In this document: positions 35,724 through 44,257 of the stretch, piece by piece
Numbering within the stretch: position 1 is the first letter of the stretch
Layout of the letters: each line of letters begins with the position of its first letter
Assembly: GCF_030406325.1 (NCBI RefSeq)
Contig: NZ_JAUEQY010000005.1
Span: forward strand, 345,970-409,969
Direction: 5' to 3'
Source of the DNA: Actinomadura sp. DC4
GTDB taxonomy: Bacteria > Actinomycetota > Actinomycetes > Streptosporangiales > Streptosporangiaceae
Length of the DNA stretch: 64,000 nucleotides
The notes under the pieces: generated by a model
Told to the model about the DNA's origin: nothing
Database searches by the model: none
Seen by the model: only the letters and a program-made list of their open reading frames with translations
Program-made: the position numbers and the translations under genes

Positions 35724-35963
35724 TCCAGCCCCGAACTCCAGGAACGCGAGCTGATCAAGGCCGCCTCACTGTCGGCCGCGATGGCAGGGGCACTCCGCGC
35801 GCAGGGGGTCGGCGACACCGCCGCGACCCTCGCCGCCCGTACGGGCACCACCGTCATGCACGTCGCCTTCGAGCAATGGGTCGAGGACCCGGACAAGTCA
35901 CCGTTCCAGCAGATCGCCAGGAACGCCCTTGCTCAGCTCCGGGAGATCGCCTCGACCGGCTGA
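35724..35963 (+). pseudogene. TetR-family regulator, C-terminal fragment
   Basis: About 79 residues resemble the C-terminal ligand domain of a TetR regulator: SPELQERELIKAASLSAAMAGALRAQGVGD, AATLAARTGTTVMHVAFEQWV and FQQIARNALAQLREIA. The DNA-binding half is absent. It stands head-to-head with the truncated SDR gene, the arrangement expected for a divergent tetR/target pair that lost the middle. Confidence 0.8.
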
Positions 35964-35975
35964 ATCGTCGCCGGG

Positions 35976-37037
35976 CTACGCGGAGGGCAGCAGTAGTCCC
36001 GCGGGTGGGTTGGCGGCGATGTCCGCGGACAGGGCGGCGCGGCTGCCGGAGAACGTCGCGTCGGTGAAGTCGACGGTGGCGCCGGAGAACGTCGCGTGGG
36101 TGAAGCGGAACGTGGCGCCGGAGAACGTCGCATCGGTGAAGTGGACGGTGCCGCCGGAGAACGTCGCGTCGGTGAAGTCGATGGCGCCACCGGAGAGTGC
36201 CGCACCGGTGAAGTGGAACGTGGCGCCGGAGAATTCCGCGCCCGGGAAGTCGATGGTGGCGCCGGAGAACTCCGCGCCCGCGAAGTGGACGGTGCCGCCG
36301 GAGAACTCCGCGCCCGCGAAGTCGATGGTGCCGCCGGAGAACGTCGCGTCGCTGAAGTCGATGGCGGCGCCGGAGAACACCGCGGTGACGGCATGGATCG
36401 TGGCGCCGGAGAAGTCCGCGCCGGTGAACAGGACGGTGCCGCCGGAGAACACCGCGGCGACGAAGAGGAGCGCCCCGCCGGAGAAGGTGGCGCCGGTGAA
36501 GTCGATGGCGGCGCCGCAGAACTCCGCGCCGGTGAAGTCGACGGTGGCGCCGGAGAACTCCGTACCCGCGAAGTCGATGGTGCCGCCGGAGAACGTCGCG
36601 TGCTGAAAGTCGACCGTGCCGCGGGAGAACGTCGCGCCGCTGAAGTCGCCGCCGTGGAAGCGGACGCCGGTGAAGTCGAAGTCATGGCCGCGCCAGGAGA
36701 CCCGGGCGTCGTCGCGCAGATGTGCGGTGATGATCGAGATGATGGCGTGGTGTATCTCCTGGCTGCCGCCGAAACTCAGCTGTTCGGCGACCGGGGGACC
36801 GGCCTCCGGGGGAGGTTCGTAGGGCGCCCGTAGGTAGGCGCACAGCTCGTCGATGCAGTTCTGCCGGCCGTCCCGCCAGTCGTCGGCCAGGCCCGCCATC
36901 GCGTACACCCCGGCCAGCCGGACCGCCGCCTTGGCATGTGCGAGCCGCCCGGCCGCCTTGACGAATCGCCGGTCGAACACCCGCTGCCGGTCGTCGTCCT
37001 TGCGCTCCCGTACGTCTCCCCGCTTGCGCTGGCTCAT
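35976..37037 (-). CDS. Pentapeptide-repeat protein with 12-residue repeats
   Basis: 353 residues. An N-terminal helical part (RVFDRRFVKAAGRLAHAKAAVRLAGVYAMAGLADDW...IDELCAYLRAPYEPPPE) is followed by about 16 near-identical 12-residue repeats of the type FSGGTVDFTDAT that should form a right-handed beta helix. Relatives usually have membrane helices before the first part; none is present from the start I chose (MSQRKRGD, 37037). An ATG at 37118 would lengthen it without adding helices. Function unknown. Confidence 0.88.
   Translation of the reverse strand: MSQRKRGDVRERKDDDRQRVFDRRFVKAAGRLAHAKAAVRLAGVYAMAGLADDWRDGRQNCIDELCAYLRAPYEPPPEAGPPVAEQLSFGGSQEIHHAIISIITAHLRDDARVSWRGHDFDFTGVRFHGGDFSGATFSRGTVDFQHATFSGGTIDFAGTEFSGATVDFTGAEFCGAAIDFTGATFSGGALLFVAAVFSGGTVLFTGADFSGATIHAVTAVFSGAAIDFSDATFSGGTIDFAGAEFSGGTVHFAGAEFSGATIDFPGAEFSGATFHFTGAALSGGAIDFTDATFSGGTVHFTDATFSGATFRFTHATFSGATVDFTDATFSGSRAALSADIAANPPAGLLLPSA
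36035..36630. repeat. 36-bp tandem repeat array inside the pentapeptide gene
   Basis: About 16 diverged copies of a 36-base unit, each with the core GCCGGAGAA followed by a variable GTCGAxGGTG part. The period equals 12 codons, so changes in copy number keep the frame. Confidence 0.9.
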
Positions 37038-37108
37038 CACCAGACCGCCCACCTGTCTCGTCGAAGGGCGAGTTGGTAGAAAGTGATCACCAAGGGTGCC
37101 GAGACCAT

Positions 37109-37131
37109 AGAACACCATCTTCGAGTGTTCT
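37109..37131. promoter_or_regulatory. Inverted repeat in the divergent pentapeptide/sigma interval
   Basis: AGAACAC (37109-37115) and GTGTTCT (37125-37131) are perfect complements separated by 9 bases. The 23-bp element lies about 70 bases upstream of the pentapeptide gene and 58 bases before the sigma gene, suitable for an operator. Confidence 0.45.
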
Positions 37132-37188
37132 GCCCCGTGCAACCCAGGGGATGGCCGGCCCCATCTATCCGGGCATGGAGCAAGCGAC

Positions 37189-37701
37189 GTGAGCCGCGCG
37201 GATGAGGAGTACACCGCCCGTGTGCGGGAACTGCTGCCCCGGCTGCACCGGACCGCGTACCTGTTGTGCGCCGACTGGCACCGGGCCGACGATCTCGTAC
37301 AGGCGACGATCACCCGGCTGTACGTGAAGTGGCGGCGGGCGCGGACGGTGGACTTCCTGGACGCGTACGTCCGGACGATGCTCGTCCGCCAGTTCCTCGG
37401 CGAGCAGCGGACCGGCTGGCGGTCACGGGTGAGGGTGACGGACAGCGTGCCCGAGACGGCGGACGCGGGGATCGACGTGGACGCCGGAGTGGACGTACGG
37501 CGGGCGCTCGCCGCGGTTCCGCCGAGGCAGAGGGCGACGCTGGTGCTGCGGTTCTACTGCGATCTCACGGTCGAGCAGACGGCGGAGATCCTCGGGTGTT
37601 CGACGGGCAACGTCAAGAGCCAGACGTCGCGGGGGCTGGACGCGCTACGGCGGATCCTCAGCCCGGCACCGGACGTTGAGGGAAAGGGGACACGGCGGTG
37701 A
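37189..37701 (+). CDS. SigE-family ECF sigma factor
   Basis: 170 residues. Region 2 is LLPRLHRTAYLLCADWHRADDLVQATITRLYVKWRRA and region 4 PPRQRATLVLRFYCDLTVEQTAEILGCSTGNVKSQTSRGLDALRRIL, the pattern of the actinobacterial SigE-family. GTG 37189. Overlaps the next gene by GTGA, forming a sigma/membrane regulator operon. Confidence 0.92.
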   Translation: MSRADEEYTARVRELLPRLHRTAYLLCADWHRADDLVQATITRLYVKWRRARTVDFLDAYVRTMLVRQFLGEQRTGWRSRVRVTDSVPETADAGIDVDAGVDVRRALAAVPPRQRATLVLRFYCDLTVEQTAEILGCSTGNVKSQTSRGLDALRRILSPAPDVEGKGTRR

Positions 37702-38798
37702 ACCAGCAACAGGTGAGGGCGATCCTCGGCGAGCTCGTGCAGGAGCCGCAGGCGCCGTCCACGGTCGATGTCGGCCGGGCCGTACGGGACGGGCGCCGTC
37801 GCCGCCGCAACCGCCGGATGCTGGAGTGCGGCGCGGTCGTCGCCGCGGTCGGCCTGATCCTGGGCGGCGTGGGCCTCGCGGGTACGAGGACGCCGCGGCC
37901 CGTGACGGTCGTGGCGCCCGGCAGGTTCGATCCGATGACGCGGTACGCCGACTTCGGCTGGCTGCCGTCACGCCTGAGCGAACGGTCGGCGTTCACTCAG
38001 CCGGAGCACCTCATCCTGGAGGCATCCCTACCCGGGGTCGAGCCGACCGTACGCCCCTCCCCGCGGATCGCGGTGGTGCTCTATCCGGCCGGGAAGCAGC
38101 CCGGAGCCAACGTCGTGGAGGACCTGCCCTGGCCGCTGGAGGGCGGGTGCCGCAGCGACGACGGCACGGCCGCTCCCAGGATCGGCGGGCGTCCGGGGCG
38201 GTGGGTGTATCCGCGTGCCGCCGGGGGAGCGCAGTGCGATCCGACCGCCGTCGAACTGCGCTGGCAGTACGCGCCGGGCGCGTGGGCCGTCGCGCGTACG
38301 GCACGCCTCGCATCCGGGGACGGTGACCCGAGGTCGGTGCTCCGGCGGGTCGCCCAGGCGCTACGCGTCGGGGCGAACGAGCCGCTGCGCGTACCGTTCC
38401 GGGCCGGTTTCATCCCACCCGGCCTGCGGCCGGCCGCGAGCGCCGAGAGCGGGGACCCGGGCTCGCCGGGATGGTCGGCGACCATCGAGCTCATGCCTCG
38501 TACGTCCTCGGCCGACGGGCTGAAGCCCCGACGCGTGGTCATCAGAGCCACTCCGACGCCCTCCCTGACCGACGGGAGCGAGTCGCCCAACACCACAGTG
38601 GACGGTCGTCGGGCGTACCGGCGTTCGCTGAAGAACAGCATGGGGAACACAGAGATCCTGCGAGTCGCCGGGGTGTACGGTTTCGCGTTCAGGATCGAGA
38701 CGTCCAACGTCGGTCACAGCGCACCGGAACGGATCCTGCGCGGCCTGACGGTCCTCGGCACCGGCCGTACGGCCTGGACGTCCCGGCCGTTCGGGTGA
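37698..38798 (+). CDS. Single-pass membrane protein, putative partner of the SigE-family sigma factor
   Basis: 366 residues. A basic cytosolic segment (VGRAVRDGRRRRRNRR) precedes one helix (GAVVAAVGLILGGVGLAG, about 45-62) and an outer domain of about 300 residues. No zinc anti-sigma motif (HxxxCxxC) is visible. The gene begins at GTG 37698 inside the sigma stop, so translation is coupled; a regulatory role for the sigma factor is inferred from that. Confidence 0.8.
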   Translation: MNQQQVRAILGELVQEPQAPSTVDVGRAVRDGRRRRRNRRMLECGAVVAAVGLILGGVGLAGTRTPRPVTVVAPGRFDPMTRYADFGWLPSRLSERSAFTQPEHLILEASLPGVEPTVRPSPRIAVVLYPAGKQPGANVVEDLPWPLEGGCRSDDGTAAPRIGGRPGRWVYPRAAGGAQCDPTAVELRWQYAPGAWAVARTARLASGDGDPRSVLRRVAQALRVGANEPLRVPFRAGFIPPGLRPAASAESGDPGSPGWSATIELMPRTSSADGLKPRRVVIRATPTPSLTDGSESPNTTVDGRRAYRRSLKNSMGNTEILRVAGVYGFAFRIETSNVGHSAPERILRGLTVLGTGRTAWTSRPFG

Positions 38799-38858
38799 CC
38801 GGGCTATCCGGAAGTGGCTCGGACACGCCGAACGGCGACACCGCCGCGCCCGTGGTGG

Positions 38859-40235
38859 TCAGTTCAGCGTGCCGTCGACCGAGGACAGCGGTACGGCGTA
38901 CAGCAACCGCTGCGGGCGTGCGTTCTCAGTGCCCGACCATTTGGCGTTGATGTCGGCCGCCCATTCGGTCTGCGTCCACAGCCGGCCGGTATTCCACCAA
39001 TAGGACATTCCCTCCGTATGCATGCCCCAGCAGGCGTACGTGATGTCGCCCCCGCAGTTGGCCGCCGCACTGGCGCCGGTGGCGTTCTGCCGCCACAGGA
39101 TGCCGTGCTGGTCGACGCCGCCCCGCGCGTCGTCGACGTAGAGGTTCGGGGTGCCTCCCTGGGTCGCACTGTGCGACAGCACGCCCTGGAGGCCGACGGC
39201 CTTCGTCTCGTAGATCTGGTCGGCCCCGACGCGGCCGTTGCCGTCCTTGGCGAGGTAGCCCGGGTCGTTGCCGTCGAAGTCGTAGCGCCAGACGCGGGCC
39301 GGCCGGCTGCCGCCGGAGGAGAACCACTCGGTGGCGACCAGACTGGCCGGCACGCTGCTGCGGTCGAGTGAGATGGAGCCGAAGCACGGGAAGGAGTCGT
39401 CATTGGTCGCGACGCAGGCCCCGCCGACGAGACTGTAGGAGCCGATGGCCGGCATGACGTACTGGTAGCCGTCGGCGGACCAGCCGTTGCTCACCTTGCC
39501 GACTGTGGAACTGTTGACGGTCGCCTGCAAGATCCGGTGCATGTCGAAGATGTACAGCTGATTGTGGTCGGCATCTCCCTCCCAGGAGGTGACGAGCAGC
39601 TTGTCCTGGTACCAGACCATTCCGCCGATGTGGGACTTCAGGGCGCGGTAGTCGGTGCCGCCGCTGAGGGGGACCACGGGCAGGACCCAGCGGTACTTCA
39701 AGCCGCTCGGATCGTTCGCGTCGATGAAGGCGATGCGGGCCATGTGATCGATGGTGGTGGCCCCGTTCTCGCCCCAGCCGGACAGGATCACCTTGTTGGT
39801 ACCCCACACGCCGTCGTCGTCCGCGTCGCCGCTGGACGTCAACCCCTGCGGCAGCCAGTCCTGGGTCTTGTCGTCACCGGAGTCCCAGCAGTAGGAGGAC
39901 TCGGCCGCCGGCTTCAACGGCAGCGCGCTCTTCTCCATGCCGGAGCAGTTCGCCGCGTTGCGCATCGGGTGGTTGGCGCTGGCTAGGACCTGGTCGACCC
40001 CGCGGGCGGTGCCCATCGCACTGGCCAGGTTGTCCAGCGAGGACGCCGGGACCCGGTGCTCCTGGAGTGCAAGCTTCGTGTATTCCGCCGAGGAGGTGAG
40101 GGCGGTCAGCTTCCCGGGATTGTCACCGGGAGCCGCCTGCGCAAGGTCCGTCGGCACCAGGAGGAGGGCCGCCGCTGAGAACGAGGTGACCACCGCGAGT
40201 TTCAGGTGGTTGCGAAATGAGTCAGAGCGTTTCAC
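38859..40235 (-). CDS. Large secreted protein, unknown function
   Basis: 458 residues with a signal peptide (LKLAVVTSFSAAALLLVPTDLAQA, cleavage near residue 35). The mature part is rich in Gly, Asp, Trp and Tyr with repeated strand-like segments (GGMVWYQDKLLVTSWEGD; GGACVATNDDSFPCFGSIS; TPNLYVDDARGGVDQHGILW), suggesting a beta-propeller-like fold, with several likely disulphides. Similar secreted proteins occur in streptomycetes without known role. Confidence 0.8.
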   Translation of the reverse strand: MKRSDSFRNHLKLAVVTSFSAAALLLVPTDLAQAAPGDNPGKLTALTSSAEYTKLALQEHRVPASSLDNLASAMGTARGVDQVLASANHPMRNAANCSGMEKSALPLKPAAESSYCWDSGDDKTQDWLPQGLTSSGDADDDGVWGTNKVILSGWGENGATTIDHMARIAFIDANDPSGLKYRWVLPVVPLSGGTDYRALKSHIGGMVWYQDKLLVTSWEGDADHNQLYIFDMHRILQATVNSSTVGKVSNGWSADGYQYVMPAIGSYSLVGGACVATNDDSFPCFGSISLDRSSVPASLVATEWFSSGGSRPARVWRYDFDGNDPGYLAKDGNGRVGADQIYETKAVGLQGVLSHSATQGGTPNLYVDDARGGVDQHGILWRQNATGASAAANCGGDITYACWGMHTEGMSYWWNTGRLWTQTEWAADINAKWSGTENARPQRLLYAVPLSSVDGTLN

Positions 40236-40328
40236 GCGGCAGATGCTAAGGCGTCGTTCTCAAGTGAACGACCGTTCCATTGTTGACCTTTCCCCTGCGG
40301 GAAGCCGCACGATCGCCGTAAGCGAGTC

Positions 40329-41585
40329 GTGAGGAGTGGTGGGGTGGGTCGGCGACTTCGGATCACGGCCGATGTCCGGCCGTTGCGGTCGGCGAACTTC
40401 CGCCGGCTGTGGGTGGCCGGTGCGGTCACGGCGGTGGGGAGCCAGCTGACCGCGGTCGTCATTCCCCTGCAGATCTATGCGTTCACCGGCTCGTCAGCCT
40501 ACGTCGGGCTCGCGGGCCTGGTCGGCTTTGCGCCGATGGTGGCCGGGGCCCTGTGGGGAGGAGCCTTGGCGGACGCCGTCGACCGGCGGCGAATGCTGCT
40601 GGCGACCAACGGCGGCATCGGCGCGACGTCGGTCCTGCTGTGGGCTCAGGCGGCCACGCATCTACGGTCGGTCGGTCTGCTGCTGTGCCTCGTCGCCGTA
40701 CAGCAGGCCTTGTTCGGTGCCAATGCCGCGGCGAGCGGAGCGGCCATACCGCGCCTGGTGCCGGCCGCCGACCTCCCCGCCGCGAACGTTCTCCGGTCGA
40801 CGGTCGTCTCGTCCGCCGGCATCGCCGGTCCGCTTCTGGCGGGCGGTCTGCTGCCGGTGGTCGGCGGCCAGCCCCTCTACCTCGCCGACGCCGCCGCGCT
40901 CTGCGCGACGCTGTGGGCCGTGACAAGGCTGCCGCCGCTTCCGCCGCAGGCCGTCATCGCCCGTCGTACGGACCTGTGGCAGGCATTGGAAGGCTTTCGC
41001 GTTCTGGCCACGCACAGTGTTCTGCTGGCCGCCTATCTCGCGGATTTCGCCGCCCTGTTCCTCGGCCTGCCCGTGGCGCTGTTCCCTCAGCTGGCGCGGG
41101 AACACTTCGGTGCCGTCGGGGCCCTCTACGCGGCCATCTCCATCGGCGGCGTCGCCGCGGGACTGCTTTCGGGGAGCTTCACCCGGACTCGCCGCCACGG
41201 TGTCGCCATCACGGCGGCGGTGTGCGTTTGGGGACTGGCCATCGCCGGACTGGGCCTGGCCCGCTCGCTCCTTTCCGCCATGCTTCTGCTGACGTTGGCG
41301 GGCGGTGCACTGATCGTGCTGAGCGCCTTCCGCAAGTCCATCCTGCAGACCGCGGCGACCGACGGGCTACGCGGCCGCCTCCAGGCCGCCGACACCGTCG
41401 TGGCCGCAGGCGGGCCCCGGCTGGCCGACTTCGCACACGGCGCGGCCGGAGCCGCCTTCGGAACCACCTGGACCGTAACGGGCGGTGGCGTCCTCACGAT
41501 CGCCGCGATGCTGACACTCGTCGCCGCGAGCCCGGATTTGCGCCGCTACCGCGTCCCATCACCGGCCCAGCACAAGGCGGACTGA
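40329..41585 (+). CDS. MFS transporter (EntS-like)
   Basis: 418 residues, about 12 membrane helices. Starts with PLRSANFRRLWVAGAVTAVGSQLTAVVIPLQIYAFTGSS, typical of the EntS/DHA3 exporter group, and carries the loop-2 motif GGALADAVDRRRML (GxxxDxxxRR). The substrate may be a siderophore or drug; nothing nearby decides. GTG 40329 used; GTG 40344 is possible. Confidence 0.9.
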   Translation: MRSGGVGRRLRITADVRPLRSANFRRLWVAGAVTAVGSQLTAVVIPLQIYAFTGSSAYVGLAGLVGFAPMVAGALWGGALADAVDRRRMLLATNGGIGATSVLLWAQAATHLRSVGLLLCLVAVQQALFGANAAASGAAIPRLVPAADLPAANVLRSTVVSSAGIAGPLLAGGLLPVVGGQPLYLADAAALCATLWAVTRLPPLPPQAVIARRTDLWQALEGFRVLATHSVLLAAYLADFAALFLGLPVALFPQLAREHFGAVGALYAAISIGGVAAGLLSGSFTRTRRHGVAITAAVCVWGLAIAGLGLARSLLSAMLLLTLAGGALIVLSAFRKSILQTAATDGLRGRLQAADTVVAAGGPRLADFAHGAAGAAFGTTWTVTGGGVLTIAAMLTLVAASPDLRRYRVPSPAQHKAD

Positions 41586-41593
41586 AGTTCCCG

Positions 41594-42082
41594 TCAGGTT
41601 TCGCTGAGGACCTGACGGCGGAGCGGACCGAGGTAGTGCCACTCGCCGGGGTTCTGGTCGACGACGGTTTGGACGGCCGGGCAGGTGCGCAGCCAGTGGT
41701 CCACGTACATCTTCCATAGGCGCAGCCCATCCCCGGCTGCGGGTACGGCCTCGTAGGCGTGCAGGCCGAGGCTCAGCACGGTGCACATCATGTCCGCAGT
41801 GATCATGACGCGCCGGCGGAGGTCGTCGGTGACGGGCACCGGCGCGGACTCATAGAAGAAGGGGTACAGCTCGGGGTAGTCGACGACGATCCGCAGGACG
41901 TCGTGCAGGTTGGTCATCACATCGTTGGTGACCGACGCACCGTTGATCTCGTTGCCGATCTTCACCTGACGCCCCGCGGCCTCGGCCTGCTGACCGGTGA
42001 AACGCGTCTGGAAGGCGGCGAACGCGAGCGCGAGCATCGCCACCCCTAAGCCACCAAGAGCAACGACGATCTCGACCTTCAT
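41594..42082 (-). CDS. Small single-pass membrane protein, conserved hypothetical (DUF6082-like)
   Basis: 162 residues. An N-terminal helix (VEIVVALGGLGVAMLALAFAAF) and a cytosolic helical domain with NDVMTNLHDVLRIVVDYPELYPFFYESAP and RLWKMYVDHWLRTCPAVQTVVDQNPGEWH. The pattern recalls actinobacterial DUF6082 proteins, function unknown. The ribosome site AGGAGGAAATCC before ATG 42082 is excellent. Confidence 0.85.
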   Translation of the reverse strand: MKVEIVVALGGLGVAMLALAFAAFQTRFTGQQAEAAGRQVKIGNEINGASVTNDVMTNLHDVLRIVVDYPELYPFFYESAPVPVTDDLRRRVMITADMMCTVLSLGLHAYEAVPAAGDGLRLWKMYVDHWLRTCPAVQTVVDQNPGEWHYLGPLRRQVLSET

Positions 42083-42147
42083 GGATTTCCTCCTGCGGAG
42101 GGCTGCCTGCCCGGGGCGATGTGATGGCGCTGCGGTGTTCGCCGCGG

Positions 42148-42966
42148 TTATTGGACGCCGGACGACCCATTTGCGGTTCCGTGCCTTTGGGCGAGGCGCT
42201 GGAGTTGCCCTTCGTGCACACCGGCCACCCAGTCCCAGCCGTCCTTGGCCGATGGGCCGATCCTCGGGTCGCTGGGAACCAGGGCGTCGCGTACGGCGTG
42301 CACGTAGGCGCGATCCTGGTCGATCCGTGCGCGTATTTCGCCGACGGATCCGTGGCCCGGGATGAGGACGTCGACGCCGCCTGCCGCGCCCTCCAGCAGG
42401 CGCAGCCCGGTGAGATAGTCCTCGATCGGGTCGGCGGCGCTCATCTCGAAGATGGGGATCAAGACGTCGGAGAGCATGTCGCCGGCGACGAGAACCCCGC
42501 GTTCCTCGATCAACAGCGCCGCGTGGCCGGGTGCATGTGCCTGATGCTCGATGATCCGGACCTGGGGGCCGTCCCATGGGATTCGCGCGGTCTCGGCGGG
42601 AAGCCCGGTGATGAGGCCGATCAGGTCCAGGGGTACCCCGTCGGGGATGCCGACGGCCTTCGCGACCGCTTCGACCCTGCCCGACAGGCGATCGCGCACG
42701 GTGGCCGCGCACCGCGCGGTGCCGTAACGGGGCGCTTTCCCGAGCCCGGGGTGCCAGAGCAGGTGATCCCAGTGCGGATGTGTCGAGAAGCCCGCCACGA
42801 CGGTCTGGCCCGAGTCGGACAGGTCGTTCGCGAGGCAGGCCAGCTCGTCGGCCAGCACCCCGGGGTCGATGAGCAACGCGCCACTCCGGCCCTGCACGAC
42901 GACGGCGTTGCTCTGGCAGAACTCGCTCTCGTGGACCAGTACACCCTCCGCGACCTGCTTCAGCAT
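42148..42966 (-). CDS. MBL-fold metallo-hydrolase
   Basis: 272 residues. Metal site STHPHWDHLLWH (HxHxDH-type), then VLVAGDMLSDVL (bridging Asp) and LIPGHGSVGE (late His). Family reactions range from thiolester to lactone or phosphodiester hydrolysis; substrate unknown. It overlaps the upstream dihydrofolate-reductase-like gene by 7 bases, forming a two-gene operon next to a divergent HxlR regulator. Confidence 0.92.
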   Translation of the reverse strand: MLKQVAEGVLVHESEFCQSNAVVVQGRSGALLIDPGVLADELACLANDLSDSGQTVVAGFSTHPHWDHLLWHPGLGKAPRYGTARCAATVRDRLSGRVEAVAKAVGIPDGVPLDLIGLITGLPAETARIPWDGPQVRIIEHQAHAPGHAALLIEERGVLVAGDMLSDVLIPIFEMSAADPIEDYLTGLRLLEGAAGGVDVLIPGHGSVGEIRARIDQDRAYVHAVRDALVPSDPRIGPSAKDGWDWVAGVHEGQLQRLAQRHGTANGSSGVQ

Positions 42967-43559
42967 GAGCTCGCCTCTTTCGTGTCCTGGATGGTGTAGC
43001 GGTGCAACGTGACGCCCCGTTCGAACGACCGCTGCTCGAGCAGGTCGAGCTCGATCGGCATGTCGTAGTCGTCGAACAGTGGCCTGCCGAAGCCGAGGAT
43101 CGCCGGGTGGGTGCAGAGCAGCAGCTCGTCGAGAAGCCCCGCCCGGAGCAGCTGCGTCGCGAGCGCCGCGCCGCCCACGCCGATGCTGCCGTCGGTCTCG
43201 GCCCGCAGGACGGCGAGTTGCTCGATCGCGTCGTCTCCGCCGATGATCCGGGTGTTGTGATCGGCACTGAGGCGTGTGCGGGAGACGAGCACCTTGGGCT
43301 TGGCAGTCCAGATCTCGGCGTACTCACGCATGAAGTCCGGCAGCGACGCGTCATCGCGCGCCCGTGGCCAGTACTCCTCCATCGTCTCGTAGATGACCCG
43401 GCCGTGGACGATGAGCGCGATCTCGCGCGTCCGCGCGTTGAGCTCGCGGTGCAGTTCCTCGTCGATGCGCAGCCACTCGCCGGCACCGTTGTCCCCGGGA
43501 ACCTGCTCGATCCGCAGGTCGAGGGACACGTTCATCGCATAGACGAAGCGGCCCATCAT
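42960..43559 (-). CDS. Dihydrofolate reductase family protein (RibD C-terminal-like)
   Basis: 199 residues. NADPH-dependent reductase fold: MMGRFVYAMNVSLDLRIEQVPG (first strand and loop), the helix with LIVHGRVIYETMEEYWPRA, PKVLVSRTRLSADHNTRII and IGVGGAALATQLLRAGLLDELLLCTHPAILGFGRPLF. True DHFR is shorter and uses different signatures, so the substrate is probably not folate. Start at 43559 or the next codon 43556, right after AGAGGGG. Confidence 0.9.
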   Translation of the reverse strand: MMGRFVYAMNVSLDLRIEQVPGDNGAGEWLRIDEELHRELNARTREIALIVHGRVIYETMEEYWPRARDDASLPDFMREYAEIWTAKPKVLVSRTRLSADHNTRIIGGDDAIEQLAVLRAETDGSIGVGGAALATQLLRAGLLDELLLCTHPAILGFGRPLFDDYDMPIELDLLEQRSFERGVTLHRYTIQDTKEASSC

Positions 43560-43570
43560 CCCCTCTTCCG

Positions 43571-43595
43571 TAGTGGTTGCGATTTGCAACTACTA
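43571..43595. promoter_or_regulatory. HxlR-type operator between divergent genes
   Basis: TAGTGGTTGC (43571-43580) and GCAACTACTA (43586-43595) are inverted with 9 of 10 matching positions and a 5-base spacer. It lies 12 bases before the reductase gene and 34 before the regulator gene, so binding could control both. TACTAT at 43591-43596 may be the -10 box of the regulator. Confidence 0.7.
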
Positions 43596-43628
43596 TAGGG
43601 AGGGCGAAACACCTGTCAAGGAGGAAGC

Positions 43629-44126
43629 GTGGAACCACGGTCCGGCTGTCCGATCAACGCCGCCGTCGAGGTGCTCGGAGATCGCTGGTCGCTGCTCGTG
43701 CTTCGCGACGTCATGTTCGGCGACCGCCGCTACTTCCGGGCGCTGCTCACCGGGTCGATGGAGGGGATCGCCTCGAACATCCTCGCCGACCGCCTCGTAC
43801 GGCTCGTCGAGGCGGGGATCCTCACCCGCGGCACCGCGGCACGGGGGCAGCGCGCTCGCTACAGCCTCACCGAATCCGGTATCCAGACTCTTCCGATCAT
43901 CTACGCCCTCGGCAGCTGGGGCCTCGACTGGCGGCCGGGCAGCGACGAGCTCCGGATCCGGCAGCAGCTCATGCGCGACGAGGGCCCGGCGTTCGTCGAG
44001 GAACTCATGGACGAACTCCGCGTCCGCCACCTCGACGCCCCGCCGAAGCCGTACGACGGTCCAGGCCCGTTCGAGCGCCTCGACGCCGCTCGCGCCGCGG
44101 CCGCCGAGCAAGAACACGTCGATTGA
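43629..44126 (+). CDS. HxlR family transcriptional regulator
   Basis: 165 residues. CPINAAVEVLGDRWSLLVLRDVMFGDRRYFRALLTGSMEGIASNILADRLVRLVEAGIL is a complete HxlR winged helix with the conserved early Cys, often a redox or electrophile sensor. A C-terminal extension of about 55 residues is longer than usual. AAGGAGGAAGC precedes GTG 43629. Predicted to control the divergent reductase/MBL operon. Confidence 0.93.
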   Translation: MEPRSGCPINAAVEVLGDRWSLLVLRDVMFGDRRYFRALLTGSMEGIASNILADRLVRLVEAGILTRGTAARGQRARYSLTESGIQTLPIIYALGSWGLDWRPGSDELRIRQQLMRDEGPAFVEELMDELRVRHLDAPPKPYDGPGPFERLDAARAAAAEQEHVD

Positions 44127-44257
44127 CGGTGACCGACCTTCTTGGGTTCCGGTTCGTAATTTTTCCGAACAAGTCGGCGAGAATTCCCGCCAATTCCGGA
44201 TTAACCTTGCCGGAGCTACGCCCGGCAACGGCGCCTCGGGCATCGAAGGGGATTCCA

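Noticed and set aside
41594..43486. 630-codon minus-strand open frame
   Set aside because: Only its last 162 codons (41594-42082) form a real gene; the rest is antisense or out-of-frame reading of the MBL and reductase genes, a GC-bias artefact.
43577..44257. N-terminal extension of the beta-propeller protein
   Set aside because: The open frame runs through the HxlR gene in another frame; the signal peptide and AAGGGG site place the start at 44258.
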